From: Phytophthora colocasiae
Lineage: Eukaryota > Oomycota > Peronosporomycetes > Peronosporales > Peronosporaceae
NCBI GenBank assembly: GCA_018806915.1
Contig: JAGKQI010000011.1
Coordinates: 109,040-173,039, forward strand
Direction of reading: 5' to 3'
DNA length: 64,000 nucleotides
The position numbers were made by a program, and so were the translations under genes. The notes beneath the pieces were generated by a model. It made no database searches. It saw only the letters and a program-made list of their open reading frames with translations, and was not told the DNA's origin. Shown one piece after another: positions 1-13,150 of the stretch (positions are counted from its first letter, which is position 1; every line of letters begins with the position of its first letter).

Positions 1-38
1 GTAAGGACATCTTCGCGAGGTTTTTGCTTGTCCGCCAT
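1..38 (-). CDS. Uma2-C2H2 protein, 5' end only (unit A edge)
   Basis: Only the first 12-13 codons are inside the window, read leftward from the ATG at 36-38. They match the start of the full-length copy at 47924-48808 apart from one residue (R for H at position 8). The rest lies left of position 1. This shows that the array of repeated units continues beyond the window. Confidence 0.75.
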   Translation of the reverse strand, partial: MADKQKPREDVL

Positions 39-438
39 CGCTGCTCTTTCTCACTGAGTGCTTTTCGACCGAGAAATTACACGATGTGGTCCACACTTTT
101 AAGGTCGGTCCTAGATTAGGCATAGTGTCACCTACGGTACTACCCTGAGCGGGTGTCAGCTGTACTTAAAGATGTGTGTCGGACAGGGCAGGCATTAGAT
201 GTTGTCATCCGCGCAAGTGGTGTGTGGCCAATTTTTCAGCACAGTGAGCGACATTAATGTGTATCCACATTAATTATGTCGCTCAATGTATTCCTTGTGC
301 CTGAGAGTAGTAAGCCAATCCGATATTTTTTTGAAATCTTCCCAACTTTCGGATTCACTCCAGCGACTCAATGTCATCGTCCTCTACTGGTGCATACTTG
401 GTTGACGAATCTGCTACAATATGGCAGAAATGTGTGAA

Positions 439-3190
439 TTACGAAAGATAACCAACAACGACAAAGAGTAGGGATTGCGTCGTACCTGAGCTACGGTTGC
501 GAAGTACCTGTACTGGAGGTGCTGGTTTATTGTCGTCTTCAAATTTCAATGGATTTTGAGACTTCCACTTTCCATTCGTCTCGTGCATGCTGAAGTTGAC
601 GGCTTCTGTTGTGTGGATACTAGGTACTAGTTCCTCCATAGGTTTCCCTGTTGCAGCGTCCACACTGCGAAGTCTCGAGGCAAAATTTGGTGCAACAACG
701 TGAGTGTGGGTGACGATATCCTGTTGTTCTGGCTCCAATTTCGTCACCAAAGTCTCAAGTTGCTGTCATTGTTAGCTGCGTTTGCCTTGGCAATGGCTTT
801 CCAAGACGCCGATTACTGAGCCAAACACCCCTTTCAAGCCCTCTCCTAGGTTATCATGGCTATTATCTGGTGAATCGGTCGGTACTTGGCGGAAACTCGC
901 ATTCCAGTCAAGTGGGTCATTTGCACATTACGATCTGTAGTAGAGGCGAGAAAGCAGCGTAGCAGTCTTTACCTTCTCTTAACGCGTCCAACATCTTAAA
1001 CACCTGCTTGGGTAGATCACTCAGCTTGATATCCAGGAAGTGAAGGGGTTCGTCTTCCTTTTCTTCTTCAATATCATTTAAAGAAGTAACTGGTGTTTCA
1101 ATTGGAGTTTCCGTTGTCTTTAATCGGTTGGAAACCAGTGCTCGAATTGACATAAGAGCAGCAGCACTAGCAGAATGAACATTGACCGACTGCTTATGGA
1201 TTTTTCGTAAATCCTCCACTACTTCCAGCAATGCATCCCCCCAATAGTTCTCCATCTCCAATTTCGAACAAGCCACCAGCTTTTTCTTACGGAGATGGTC
1301 GTACGCAGCTTCACAGATCCGAAGTGCCAAGTTACTGAAAGGGTGACTATGTAGTACTTCAACCAAAGCTTCGGAACTTAAAGCCAAAAGATCACAAGCT
1401 CGAACACTTCGGACAGTGTACGTACTGATCGCACTACCTAATAACCCCTTCTCTCCGAAGAAATCCCCACGTCGAAGTCCAATTGGTCGAGTGAGAGCAA
1501 GAAGAGAGCGACTGTGTAGTTGAAGATGTCCTCGAAGCACGAAATACATGGCACGGGCGATACTCCCCTCCACTACGATACATTCATCGGATGGGTACCC
1601 TTCGAAGTGCAGATGTTCCACTAACGAATATCTAAACCGTTCCAGTTCATCTAAACCTTCCCAACACGTGGGTTCAATGACGTTTTTGATAAACCAGTCT
1701 ACAGGTTCTTTCGACACGTGCATGACACAAGCAGTTCGGATAGGTTTCGGCATTTCACCCAAAATCTCTTCGTAATTAACCCCTGCATGGGACGACCATA
1801 ACGAAGTCATAAAGGCATGTGCTCGAGCTTTGAGCTTCTCACTAACACGTAATCGAGCCAAATAAATCTCAATCGCGATGTGGTTCTTACGGAAATCCAC
1901 CTCCAAACCAATGTACGAGATGAAAAGACTGGCTAATTCACCCAAGACGAACGACATGGTAATAAGACCCACGAACGAGACGGCGATGTGAAATGCATAG
2001 AGAGAAGCTGTTTCCGGTGCTAAATTCTCGCTTTCTTTGACAAATGTTGTAGTTGCAAAGAAGAGACCACGTAAGAACCGAAGTGTAAGTTGAGAAGGAG
2101 AAGGGTCTTCTGGATTCGAGATCACCAGCTCTTGAGACGGAAGCCAAGCGTCCCATTCCTCACCAAAACCCACTTCATTCGCCACCGCTAAGTAGGCACA
2201 AGCAGCCCAGTAGATTAACAGCAAGTAGAGTAAAACAAATGTACCAGAAGCGGGTGATTTTCTGTACGTGACGCTGCGTCGATTGAGCTCATCCAAGTAA
2301 CTCACAACGTTGAAGATTTTTAGACAGCGCAGTAATCGGAACCAAGGGCTACAGGGGAAATCGGATAGAAACCGGTAGAACGGGATAGCAGCGATGATGT
2401 CCCACAACATTCTCTCCTTCTTGTAGGTAGAACGTAAATCTTGTTCGTAAAGTTCCATAGAAGCGGGGGATTCCTGAACGTGCCAACTGGAACCAGACGT
2501 CGATGATAAACACCAACTCGCACATTAACCCAAAGGATTTAACCGCTACCGCCATTGGGGTAGTGCGGTCGAGATCGTCCATTGCAAGTTGATACGGAGC
2601 CAACACAGAGACGTAAAGGATACAAACAACCATGAACCTCAACCAGGCCAAGTGGAAAGCGCTCTGGACCTCTGTTCCTCTATCAGACAATGCAGTGGTG
2701 TGAGAATGAACCAGTTAACCCATTTGAACACTATTTTCCCAAATTCGTCGTGTGGCCATCTCCATGCCTCAATCTCACATGATGCAGCTCCTCCTTGATC
2801 CGTTCAGCCCGTTGATTGTGAATATCCGCTCTGGAAAGCATTAACCCTGTTGCAGCATCCGTTCCTCGTTGTTGCTCCTCACGGATAATTGCACTAATCG
2901 CGTCTGCTCTCGATGGATATTTACGATCCGCATGACCTTCTCTTTCCACTCAAGGATAGCGATCAAACACCAGCTCCAAAGATTCGCGAGATAATTTGTA
3001 CAGAATACAGGAGGTTTGTGCTTGGATGTGAGCATTGCGTTTGCCATTGGTAAATAACCCATTCTCTCCGAAATAACTCCCAGCCGAGATCTCGTTCACT
3101 TTCCGGAGCTGTTCGACCACACTATTTCTTTGGATAGAGGGTCCACTGGAGGATTTACGAACCCCCAAACGCCACAATTCCTGCGGTTCA
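439..3190 (-). pseudogene. cyclic-nucleotide-gated-channel-like gene, unit A copy
   Basis: This is the first of four copies of a CNG/voltage-gated cation channel-like gene, read leftward. The reading frame is broken into pieces at 3177-2950, 2690-2349, 2458-917 and 750-439. The largest piece (513 codons) covers the voltage-sensor-like and pore helices, the C-linker and a cyclic-nucleotide-binding fold. Breaks come from single-base changes relative to units C and D, such as extra bases near 2240-2265 and 2480-2490 and a rearranged stretch near 755. The reading towards the 5' end (ELWRLGVRKSSSGP) keeps the extra G that units C and D lack at the corresponding place. No ATG precedes the coding similarity, so the 5' end is missing or in an unrecognised exon. 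It is either a decayed copy or an unpolished one; see the unit C and D entries for domains. Confidence 0.7.
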
Positions 3191-3279
3191 CGTTAGTTGA
3201 TTCCGTTATCTGACGTAGTTCGCAAACAAGGTCTGGCGTAGTTCGCAAACAGGGCCTCGGTGCTGAACTCCTATATTTC

Positions 3280-4376
3280 TCAGTCGTATCGCGAGTTGCC
3301 GCTGTTGGATCCTGGTCGTCGTGTGATGCCCAGTGACGTGAGAATGAGATCCGTAGCAGCAGCTTGACTAGCTAGGAGCCGTTTGACCTCTTCCAGTTCC
3401 TTGGCTGCAGACTGCTCCACAGCTACAAGTCGCTCCTCGAAAGCTTGGGTCGCAGCTGCGAATCGCTCAGCCACTCTTACAGCCTCTTTGTTGTGCCTGC
3501 TCTCGAAGCGCAAGTTCTCGACGCTGTGCATCGATGATTGAGACCAGCGTTGCTCGCTCACTGTATCGTTGTCAGTTGATTACGTCGGTAAAAGCATCAA
3601 GAAGAGTTCAACGTACCTTTCCCAAGCCTCCTCTTCCTTTGACGTGAACGTCAAGCCGCATGCGTGCATCGAGGAGACTTACTTGACCTTGAAGTCTGTG
3701 CTTTGCCTTAGACTTTCCTGGTTTCTTTAATTTAACTTGTTCCACTGCAGGAATCTGTCGAGTAGGCGATTCGATCGTGCTTGCCGTGGTTTCTGCAGAT
3801 ATTTTCACAGTCAGCAAGGGTTTACAGATCCAACCACTTTGTCTCACCCAATTCGTCGTACTAAGTGTAAAAGGCTCGACCGTCGTGACCTTGTTGTAGT
3901 CCTTGGTCAGTTGCACCCTGCCAATCTGCATCACAACCGTATTAAAAGCTGTAGCCACCCAAGCCTTAACTTCCGAATTGCAGTCAGTCGCTCGTACTTC
4001 TGCTGCGCTTCAACTACATGTTCCTGAGCACGTTCTTGTCGTGCCAGGTGCATCTGGATGGAGCTTTCTTTGCGACTCAGTTGGGTGCAGCAGAGCCGCC
4101 TCCGCCTCAGAAGCAGTGGCCATAGTAAAGCGATTTCCATGTGCTTCTTCCTCTTCAGCAGCGAACTCCTCTGCTCGCAACGACCTTGAATTCGTCTATA
4201 GAAATTCCATTTAGCCGAACCTTCAGTAAAAAAAAATCCGGTTAAAAGATGCATCACCTTGGTGAAAACGTGCACTCGTTATCCTGCTGCAGTCGCAGCT
4301 CCTGTGATTTACTCGCCAGCTTGCGCTGTCCGTGCAGCTTCCAGGCCAACTGCTTGTCGTAGATGGCGCTGTCCAT
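3280..4376 (-). CDS. coiled-coil hypothetical protein, unit A copy (broken frame)
   Basis: This leftward gene starts at the ATG complementary to 4374-4376 (MDSAIYDKQLAWKLHG) and ends at the TGA at 3280. I do not recognise the family. The predicted pieces are very rich in E, K, Q and A and have heptad-like stretches (for example residues around AKELEEVKRLLASQ), so coiled coils are likely. The C-terminus ends in SNSGNSRYD. Pieces fall in several frames, so there are short introns, frame breaks or both. Extra bases relative to units C and D occur near 3500 and 4070. An ECTFSPK-like motif near the start resembles motifs in many oomycete coiled-coil proteins, but this does not identify a function. 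Confidence 0.45.
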
Positions 4377-4825
4377 TTGTGGTCTTGGTACAGTGTACCA
4401 AGAAAATAAAGGACTCAAATTGAGACTGGAGGAACCTCTTTGACTTGATACTATAGGGATGCATCAAACCTAAGGTCAAAGAGTATCAAGGTTCAGGTAA
4501 ACGCCAGATCCGCCAGCCACAGCGCGGTCAATACTGCGAAATGAGCGGCGAAACTTGGCATACAGGTAGAAGGCATCTTCGTGAACATACCTGCACAGCG
4601 TTCCACAGCGTCTTAGCGGAGAAGCAGTTGTAGCAGGCGCACCACTGCAATATAAGTGCAAGGAACCGGGTACGATGCTTATTTCTTGAGAAGGTTTCCG
4701 TGAGTCGTTCAGCGCCAATCAGCGCCAAGCGGAATCTTACGCGTCTGATTGGCTGAAAATCACGGCGAAAAAAGTCGTTAGCCTGTGTAATGCAGAGTCG
4801 CTTTCATATGTCGTTAAACTGTGTA
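4377..4825. other. unit A-specific intergenic/promoter segment
   Basis: This is the divergent gap between the coiled-coil gene and bZIP1. In unit A it differs strongly from units B, C and D: it lacks their three AATTTTATTTAAGCTC repeats and instead holds other sequence, including a 19 bp palindrome (CTTGGTACA-G-TGTACCAAG, about 4382-4400) and a CAGCGCCAA direct repeat near 4709-4730. Similarity to the other units returns gradually from about 4500 and is good again near 4775. I see no convincing gene here. Confidence 0.6.
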
Positions 4826-6272
4826 ATGCCGATTCGCTTGCCTCCGCTCGTGCCGCCGCCGCCACTGCGAGCGCCTGTAGCACGCACTACCGTTGCAGAT
4901 TCCTCACCGGCATCACCGCCTTCTTCACCCAGTACGATGACGACTGCTGCGGACCAGAGACGCCGACAGACGTCTGCAAAGCAGCGAGTAACGTTGGACG
5001 ACGTAGAGCGCCACATTATGCAGATTTCACCGCACTTACCGTCAGATACCAGCGCCGCATGGCCAAGGCGGAGCTCAAGCGTCTCAAGCACTGCGAGATC
5101 GTGCGCCAGTCGCGCGTACGCAAGAAGGTGAGGACATGGATGCTATACTGTCATTGACATGATAACTTTTTGTAAACCTATATATGACTGGTTAAACAGA
5201 ACGAGCGTAAAGGACTACGCCAGGTAAATGACGAGCTGGAAACAGAGCTGAACAATATGCTGACGACCTACAGACGCCAACACGACTGGATGCAGTTCGA
5301 CGAACGCAGTCTACGCGATGTTCTGTTCAAAAAGTTTGTGCATTCGATCTACGAGGTGCGCGGACTCCGCAGAGAAAGCTCAGAGCTCAAAGACCAGATC
5401 CCTCATCTACGACGCACACTGGGAGAGCAGATGCACAACGGCTTCAGGAAGACTTATACAATCTCCCCTGAGACAACACTTGGCTCGAGAACGTGTCCGA
5501 CATCGGCACAGTCCACTTCCAGGAACTCTTTCGGTGGAAAGAAAGCCAGAGATATCATGAGATCGATTCTTGCACTGGCAAGCAACATCATCTTTCGCTG
5601 AAACGATGCAGAAGGTGGAGGCTGGGGAGTGAGGAGAAGACGAATGGGTTGGACGCAGCGCACCAACGGATCACACAAGGACCCCGGAAGAGTGCAGTTC
5701 AACTTTACAAAGAGTGATTAAGAGACCCATTGGGACGGAGTGATGCTGGTGCACAAAGGAGCTGGGAAATGTACTGCGACTTTACGGACTGTATCACGGC
5801 ATCCTATTCGTCCGTGCCAGAAGCTCGAGATTACTACAGAAAATCAGCCATGACAACTACGCTGTTGATCCGCCGAGACCTACAGGAAGGGAGCTCAGCA
5901 CCAACATTCCGCACAGTCTTCCTGCTGTTCCGGATACGACTGCCGCGAATGGATAACACTCATATCTGTTTCAGAATCGCATAACCCCGCGGTGTGCACG
6001 TCGAGGACGACGACGACCCGGATATGTGCAGTGGATGGAAATGTTTTACTGGCTTATGATCTACGGACCCACCCCAAGAGGATGCAGAACAGGGAGTTGT
6101 TGGGCCTCAAAGACTCCTCCCGTGCGAGGTTGTGATGTCACATTTGGGGGCAATCTCCTCAACGGCCGAAGCAGAAAGCACGCCACGATTTGGAAGTACC
6201 AGGATCGCGATGGCTCTACTCCTGCTGGGAGAGAGTAACACTGCTGCGCCATTGTTCGCGCTGTATGGATAG
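4826..6272 (+). pseudogene. bZIP-type regulator bZIP1, unit A copy
   Basis: It begins MPIRLPPLVPP like the intact unit D copy (53532-54908) and has the same intron position after a lysine-rich basic segment. The frame is broken many times: near 5060 (the basic region loses its frame), 5400, 5440-5640 and 5700-6200. Most breaks are small insertions relative to units C and D. If biological, it is a dead copy. If the sequence is unpolished, it may be another intact gene. Confidence 0.65.
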
Positions 6273-6576
6273 GGGTGCTAATTTCTCTAATATTTGAATA
6301 TCCAAAAACTGCTTTATAGACGAACTTTAGTAGTAGGTAGCCATTATTGCGCCATGTTGGAGCTACGATTGTATTGCCTATCAAAAAAAGTCCCCACTGC
6401 TATTTTTTTGTATAATATTTTAGTTGGACTCCACTCTACAAGAGAAACTCTTAAGCGCTATGGACGATCAGAGATACCTTTCGATGCCATATGATTAAGC
6501 AGAGATGAGTGCAAGTAAGAAGATCTCAATTAGCAAAAAGGATTGCAACGCTTGGACACGATCATATGGAAGATAT

Positions 6577-7525
6577 TTATTGCAGCATCGTGTAAAATTT
6601 TTCTCCGACGATTTCTTTTAATCACTTCAAAAGTCGACGCGTATGGTATCCGGTGGAGTGGAGAGAGTACACTCTTGCTGTCGGACCCTCTCGTCTTCAC
6701 TCTGATCAAGAACTTCCACTCGAGAAAATTAGTCACAATGCCATACACCACAGATAAGTTCTTCGACATCAACAGCAACAACTTCCAGCCCCAGTCACAT
6801 TCTTGGTGAACCAGTCCGCTTGCAGCATATCTCTTCACGCTTTGCTTGGACAGAGTGAAATTCTCTTGGTGCCACGCTGGAGCACGAACTCGAATCGACC
6901 TTTTCCAGGAGCACGTTCTTCCCAACGACGTCTTCTTTGACTAATATGCGGACATTCTTGGTAGACGACTAACAGTTTCAAGGATCAGCGATAAAAAGCA
7001 ATCTCTTGGCTTCTTTCCCATCCCAGAGTTAAGTCCATGAGAGTTCCCGCATAAGTCAACAATACGAGCGAGGAGTAAGCTCGATCTTCAGCATCAGGAA
7101 TATCGCTGGGCGGCTGGAAGGTCGTAAGAATCGTCGAAGTTGTAAATAGGTTTGATATCTTTGGCTCAACAAGGGGGACTTCGAATAGTCACGCAGTCTT
7201 GTCACTGACATCGTGTTTTTTCCGCTTTTTGTGTGTTTTCTTCGCGTTTGTCTTCTGGTTCACCTCTTGACCTTCTTCCTGGACGAATCATTGCATTGAT
7301 TGCAGCCCATCGCTTGAGACGTTCAGGTGACGGTATATTGTAGTTGGTGGCAAGGTGCCACGCCGAGAGCCATGGCTGGGGAGCGGTCGTTTTCTTGCTT
7401 CGGAACTAGCCACCAATTGTTAACGTGGATAACGCTTCTTTCGTCGGAGCACCTCCAAACACGTCGCCAATCTCTTCCGGCTGGGTCGATTTCTCCGTCC
7501 AGTAGCCCCTTTACGTGATCAGGAA
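6577..7525 (-). pseudogene. CRN-like body (DWL tail plus nuclease-like C-terminus), unit A copy
   Basis: This leftward sequence is homologous to 30078-30960. Only scattered frames remain (for example 6925-6530), with dense 1-4 base insertions. The region that carries an in-frame amber codon in the other units (30629 in C) is altered here by an extra few bases near 7165. It is described only as a broken effector-family copy. Confidence 0.5.
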
Positions 7526-7695
7526 GCTTTTCAGTGCGATCGTTGGTGCGGCGGGCAGCGCGTTCTCGGTGAGGGTAGATGAAGAGCGACACGGTGGGCG
7601 ACGGAAGAAGGTAATCAAGGTGGAAAAATGCAAGAACTATTACCGTGTGGCGCCAAAGACCTGCAGCTCTTCCTGAACGATGCTGGTGTGAGGGG
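7526..7695 (+). pseudogene. CRN LFLAK header, unit A copy (start codon lost)
   Basis: The sequence matches the 61-codon header at 30961-31146, but the ATG is changed to AAG and there are inserted bases near 7583, 7625 and 7675, so no continuous header frame remains. Confidence 0.5.
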
Positions 7696-8868
7696 AGAAA
7701 TTTACGAGCGTATTTAAGGTGTACATGTTTGTTTGAAAGAACCAGATTACTTAATGTCTATTCCCAATGGTCTGCTCAATCTCCAAATTTTGGAATAGGG
7801 GATCAGTTGATGTGGAAGGAGCAGCACGACTGGTAGAATCATCTTTTGTCACCCTGGGATCCTCAGAGTTTGACGCGAATCCAGGCGTATGCGTATGACC
7901 AGCCAAACCGCTAGCAAGGTGAACTCACGGCGATCGAGTATGGCGAGATGGATGTTAAGAGTACTTTGATGGTTTTTATTCTTGATTAGCCATTGGTGAT
8001 CGGGGTTCTTTTAAATACCGCCATGTAAGATTTTCTTTCGAAGATTAGAAACAATGAAGTCGCTGTCTGATCGGACTAGCGGGTTTCCAGACCAAGAAGA
8101 TACTGACGTGATAGAGGACTCGATAGTTCCTGACTGAACGAGGATGTCCACATTCTATCCATTCTCACGTCGACATTCCGTCGAAGATATCCCGAGCAAC
8201 TAAAATGTCTTCTTCGCTCACTTGTACGTTGCTTGAGTTGGCGTTTTTTCTTTGAGGTGACTGATGTGCCATGACAGGACAGGAGTCTGTCCGTCACTCA
8301 AAGTTAACAGTACAAAGTTTTTTTACTTCTCCGTAATTTACCATCTAGACCTTCTTTCTGACTCACGTATTTATCCAGTCGTCGTACAGGGGATGTTTAT
8401 TTACCAGCATGCGGATGAGCTTTAACTGTGACCAGGAAAACTTATCACGCTACTGATTCAGCAACAGTTAGGTCTCTTGATTTGCCAGATTGATCTCCAT
8501 TCGGAACAAATGCCCCAAATTTGGGTTGCCCATCCAGTCAAGGGGTGAGAACAGCTTTCTATCTAAGAAGCTATTGGAATTTAGCTTTTGAGATCGTTGC
8601 AAGGTGTAGTCCAGCAAAGAGTTGTCCACCTACTTCCTAGTTAATCAAAATTTCTTCTACGTATTTTTGGATCAGTTGGGCCTGACCCGTCAAACTATAA
8701 AAGCAATAGATAGTATTATCTTCCTCTTATGATTTCTTATTCCTGATTGAGCAAAGCACACCAACTATCTTTTAGATCTCAAGCTTATGAGAGTTCTGCG
8801 ATATGGTTAGATAGGAATCTTATTTGTCGGAAGGCGTAGTTGCCGCTTACACTGGATGGATAGTGAGT
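7696..8868. other. unit A intergenic tail with degraded piggyBac-free site
   Basis: This is homologous to 31147-32192 with many small insertions. It holds the counterpart of the piggyBac target (about 7990, CCATTGGTGATCGG). No element is inserted, and the TTAA itself is altered. The short exon seen at 31709-31942 is recognisable around 8350-8560 but not open. No other gene is seen. Confidence 0.5.
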
Positions 8869-9806
8869 TCACGCTGGATTCTTTACGCTTGGCGCTAAGT
8901 ACTTCGAGATAGATCTCTCCTCACGGTGCCATTCAACATGAGCAGCTTCAATGCACCAGGCGATCAGGAATCGCTTGTTGCATCTTGGATAAGGGACACA
9001 CCAGATCAACTTCATCTTCCGACGACGAAGCCGAATCCTGGTTCAAGACCATTTCCAACACAGGTGCGCGCATCCTGGAAACCAGGAAGAACGTCGCCAC
9101 CGTCAAAGATCTCCACGCAGTGTTGTCGCCAACTTTTTAGCATTGTACGTCTCCATTGTTGTCGAGATAGTACTCATACATCCGCTGAAAGTCTGGGCGT
9201 GGGTCGATCAGCCATAGCCAACTGGACGCCGTGCTGGAAAATATTCGTTTCGCATCTTTCGATCAAGAGCGCTGCGTTGAGAGCCTCGACCAGAGAGCTT
9301 ATCAATCTCAACAACAAAGGTGGGAACAAAGGGATCGCCACGACCACGTCCATATCTGTTCACGAGTCAAATTCACTGTCATCATGTGTCGCGGTATTGG
9401 CGTTATGCCACGTCAGGCATCCCTCACTTCGGGCTTTTCCGGGACGCTGCTCCAGAATGAACGCCCCTTGCGAGGTTGTCACTCCGCCTCCTTTTCTAGA
9501 CCACTTTGACCACTGACCAAGGAGCTCTGTAATCTTGGCCCGCCACCCCTTCTCGTTGCCATATACGACCATTCGAAAGGGGGATGAAGCGACCTTCGTC
9601 GATGAAGAACGCCAGCGCTGCTCGCCAAAAACGGGGTTCACCAGTGGACCTAGCTTCTTCACGTGATGATTCAACTGTGGTTCAGCTCTACTCCAGGATT
9701 AGTCGCCCGACGTAACACAAAGTCGTCTTCGTTTCCAAGTCGCGTACACGCAGAGTCGCGTAAAGTGACCATCTTCTGCCCGAGGTTTCTTGCCTTTGTC
9801 CGCCAT
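8869..9806 (-). pseudogene. Uma2-C2H2 protein, copy between units A and B (broken)
   Basis: It is read leftward from the ATG complementary to 9804-9806 to the stop at 8869-8871. Homology to the intact 294-residue copy at 47924-48808 is evident throughout, but frame breaks occur near 9000, 9080, 9130, 9330, 9540 and 9710. The insertions are small and scattered. They fit either decay or uncorrected sequence. Confidence 0.65.
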
Positions 9807-10223
9807 CGCTGCTCTTTCCTCACTGAGTGCTTTTCGACCGAGAAATTACATCGATGTGGTCCACGCACTTTTAAGGTCGGTCCTAGATTAGGCATAGTGT
9901 CACCTACGGTACTACCCGAGCGGGTGTCAGCTGTACTTAAAGATGAAGTAATGTTGTCGGACAGGAACCAGGCATTAGATGTTGTCATCCGCGCAAGTGG
10001 TGTGCTGTAATAATTTTCTGCACAGTGAGCGACATTAATGTGTATCCACATTAGAATTATATTGTCGCTCAATGTATTCCTTGTGCCTGAGTAGTAAGCC
10101 AATCCGATATTTTTTGAAATCTTCCCAACTTTCGGATTCACTCCAGCGACTCAATGTCATCGTCCTCTACTGGTGCATACTTGGTTGACGAGATCTGCTA
10201 CAATATGGCAGAAAATGTGTGAA

Positions 10224-13045
10224 TTACGAAAGATAACCAACAACGACAAAGAGTAGGGATTGCGTCGTACCTGAGCTTAATGGTTGCGAAGTACCTGCCT
10301 GTACTGGAGAGATTGCTGGTTTATTGTCGTCTTCAAATTTCAATGGATTTTGAGACTTCCACTTTCCATTCGTCTCGTGCATGCTGGAAGGATTGACGGC
10401 TTCTTGTTGTGTGGATACTAGGTACTAGTTCCCTCCATAGCCATTTCCTGTTGCAGCGTCCACACTGCACGAAGTCTCGAAGCCAAATTTGGTGCAATTG
10501 CAACGTGAGTGTGGGTGACGATATCCTGTTGTTCTGAAAACCTAATTTTCGTCACCAAAGTCTCGTTACTTGCTGTCATTGTTAGCTGGGTTTGTAACCT
10601 TCGCAATGGCTTCCAGACGCCGATTACTGAGCCAAACACACCCCCTTTCAAGCCCTCTCTGGGGGTTATCATGGCTGATATCTGGTGAATCGGTCGGTAC
10701 TTGGCGGAAACTCGCATTTCCAGTCAAGTGGGTCATTTGCCATTACGATCTGTAATTGGGGCGAGAAAGCAGCGTAGCAGTCTTTACCTTCTCTTAACGC
10801 GTCCAACATCTTAAACTTACTGCTTGGGTAGATCACTCAGCTTGATATCCAGGAAGTGAAGGGGTTCGTCTTCCTTTTTCTTCTTCAATATCATTTAAAA
10901 AGAAGTAACTTTGGTGTTTCAATTGGAGTTTCCGTTATCGCTAATCGGTTGGAAACCAGTGCTCGAATTGACATAAGAGCAGCAGCACTAGCAGAATGAA
11001 CATTGACCGACTGCTTATGGATTTTTCGTAAATCCTCCACTACTTCCAACAATGCATCCCCCCAATAGTTCTCCATCTCCAATTTCCGAACAAGCCACCA
11101 GCTTTTTCTTACGGAGATAGTCGTACACACTTCACAGATCCAGAAGTGTAAGAAGTTACTGAAAGGGTGACTATGTAGTACTTCAACCAAAAGCTTCAAA
11201 GGAACTTAAAACCAAAAGATCATAAGCTCGAACCGCTTCGGACAGTGTACGTACTGATCGCACTACCTAATAACCCCTTCTCTCCGAAGAAATCCCCCCG
11301 TCGAAAGTCCAATTGGTCGAGTGAGAGCAAGAAGAGAACGATTGTGTAGTTGAAAGTATCCTCGAAGCACAGAAATACATGGCACGGACGATACTCCCTC
11401 CACTACGATACATTCATCGGATTGTTACCCTTCGAAGTGCAGATGTTCCACTAACGAATATCTAAACCGTTCCAGTTCATCTAAACCTTCCCAACACGTA
11501 GGTTCAATGACGTTTTTGATAAACCAGTCTACAGGTTCTTTCGACACGTGCATGACACAAGCAGTTCGGATAGGTTTCGGCATTTCACCCAAAATCTCTC
11601 TTCGTAATTAACCCCTGCATGGGACGACCATAACGAAGTCATAAAGGCATGTGCTCGAGCTTTGAGCTTCTCACTAACACGTAATCGAGCCAAATAAATC
11701 TCAATCGCGATGTGGTTCTTACGGAAATCCACCTCCAAACCAATGTACGAGATGAAAAAAAGACTGGCTAATTCACCCAAGACGAACGACATGGTAATAA
11801 GACCCCTGAACGAGACGGCGATGGCAAATGCATAGAGAGAAGCTGTTTCCGGTGCTAAATTCCTCGCTTTCTTAACAAATGTTGTAATTTACAGAAGAGA
11901 CCACGTAAGAACCGAAGTGTAAGTTGAGAAGGAGAAAGGGTCTTCTGGATTCGAGATCACCAGCTCTTGAAGACGGAAACCAAGCGTCCCATTTCTCACC
12001 AAAACCCACTTCATTCATACCGCTAAAGTAGGCACAAGCAGCCCAGTAGATTAACAACGCAAGTAGAGTAAACAAATGCTTCCAGAAGCGGGTGATTTCA
12101 TTGCAGTGACGCTTTGCGTCGATTGAGCTCATCAAAGTAACTCACAACGTTGAAGATTTTTTAGACAGCGCAGTAATCGGAACGGGGCTACGGTGGAAAT
12201 CGGATAAAAACCGGTAGGCCAGGATGGCAGCGATGATGTCCTAGCATTCTCTCCTTCTTGTAGGTAGGGCATGCGTCTTGTTCGTAAAGTTCCATACCGT
12301 GAAGCGGGGATTCCCGAACGTGCCAACTGAACCAGACGTCAGATGATAAGCACCAACTCGCACATTAACCCAAAGGATTTAACCGCTACCGCCATTGGGG
12401 TAGTGCGGTCGAGATCGTCCATTGCAAGAAGATACAGAGCCAACACAGAACGCGTAAAGGATACAAACAACCATGAACCTCAACCAGGCCAAGTGGAAAG
12501 CGCTCTGGACCTCTGTTCCCTCTATCGAAGACAATGCAGTGGTGTGAGAATGAACCAGTTAACCCATTTGAACACTATTTTCCCCAAATTCGTAAATGTG
12601 TGTATCTCCATGCCTCAATCTCACATGATGCAGCTCCTCGCCTTGATCCCGTTCAGCCCGTTGATTCAGAATATCCGCTCTGGAAAGCATTAACCCCGTT
12701 GCAGCATCCGTTCCTCGTTGTTGCTCCTCACGGGATAATTGCACTAATCGCGTCTGCTTTCTCGATGGATATTTACGATCCACGCGACCTTCTCTTTCCG
12801 CTCGGGATGGCGATCAAACACCAGCTCCAAAGATTCGCGAGATAATTTGTACAGAATACAGGGGAGGTTTGTGCCCCGGATGTGAGCATTGCCGTTTGCC
12901 ATTGATAAATAATAACCCGCATTCTCTCGAAATAACTCCCACAGCCGAGATCTCGTTCACTTTCCGGAGCTGTTCGACCACACTATTTCTTTGGATAGAG
13001 GGTCCACTGGAGGATTTACGAACCCCCAAACGCCACAATTCCTGC
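10224..13045 (-). pseudogene. cyclic-nucleotide-gated-channel-like gene, unit B copy
   Basis: The whole of the unit C/D channel gene is present, but short insertions every few tens of bases split it into pieces no longer than about 116 codons. Recognisable parts are the C-linker and last pore helix (11792-11529), the second nucleotide-binding fold (11199-10891) and the first, partial binding fold (13038-12814). From the Uma2 start to the bZIP1 stop, unit B is 245 bases longer than unit C over about 6.1 kb, almost all as scattered insertions. Confidence 0.65.
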
Positions 13046-13150
13046 GGTTCACGTTAGTTGATTCCGTTATCGGCGCGGAGTTCCCTGCAAACAAGGTCTG
13101 AAGTAGTTCGCAAACAACGGGGCGCTCGAATTGCTGAACTCCTATATTTC

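Noticed and set aside
8076..8297. 73-codon minus-strand frame in the unit A tail
   Set aside because: It is absent from units B, C and D at the matching place and arises from inserted bases.
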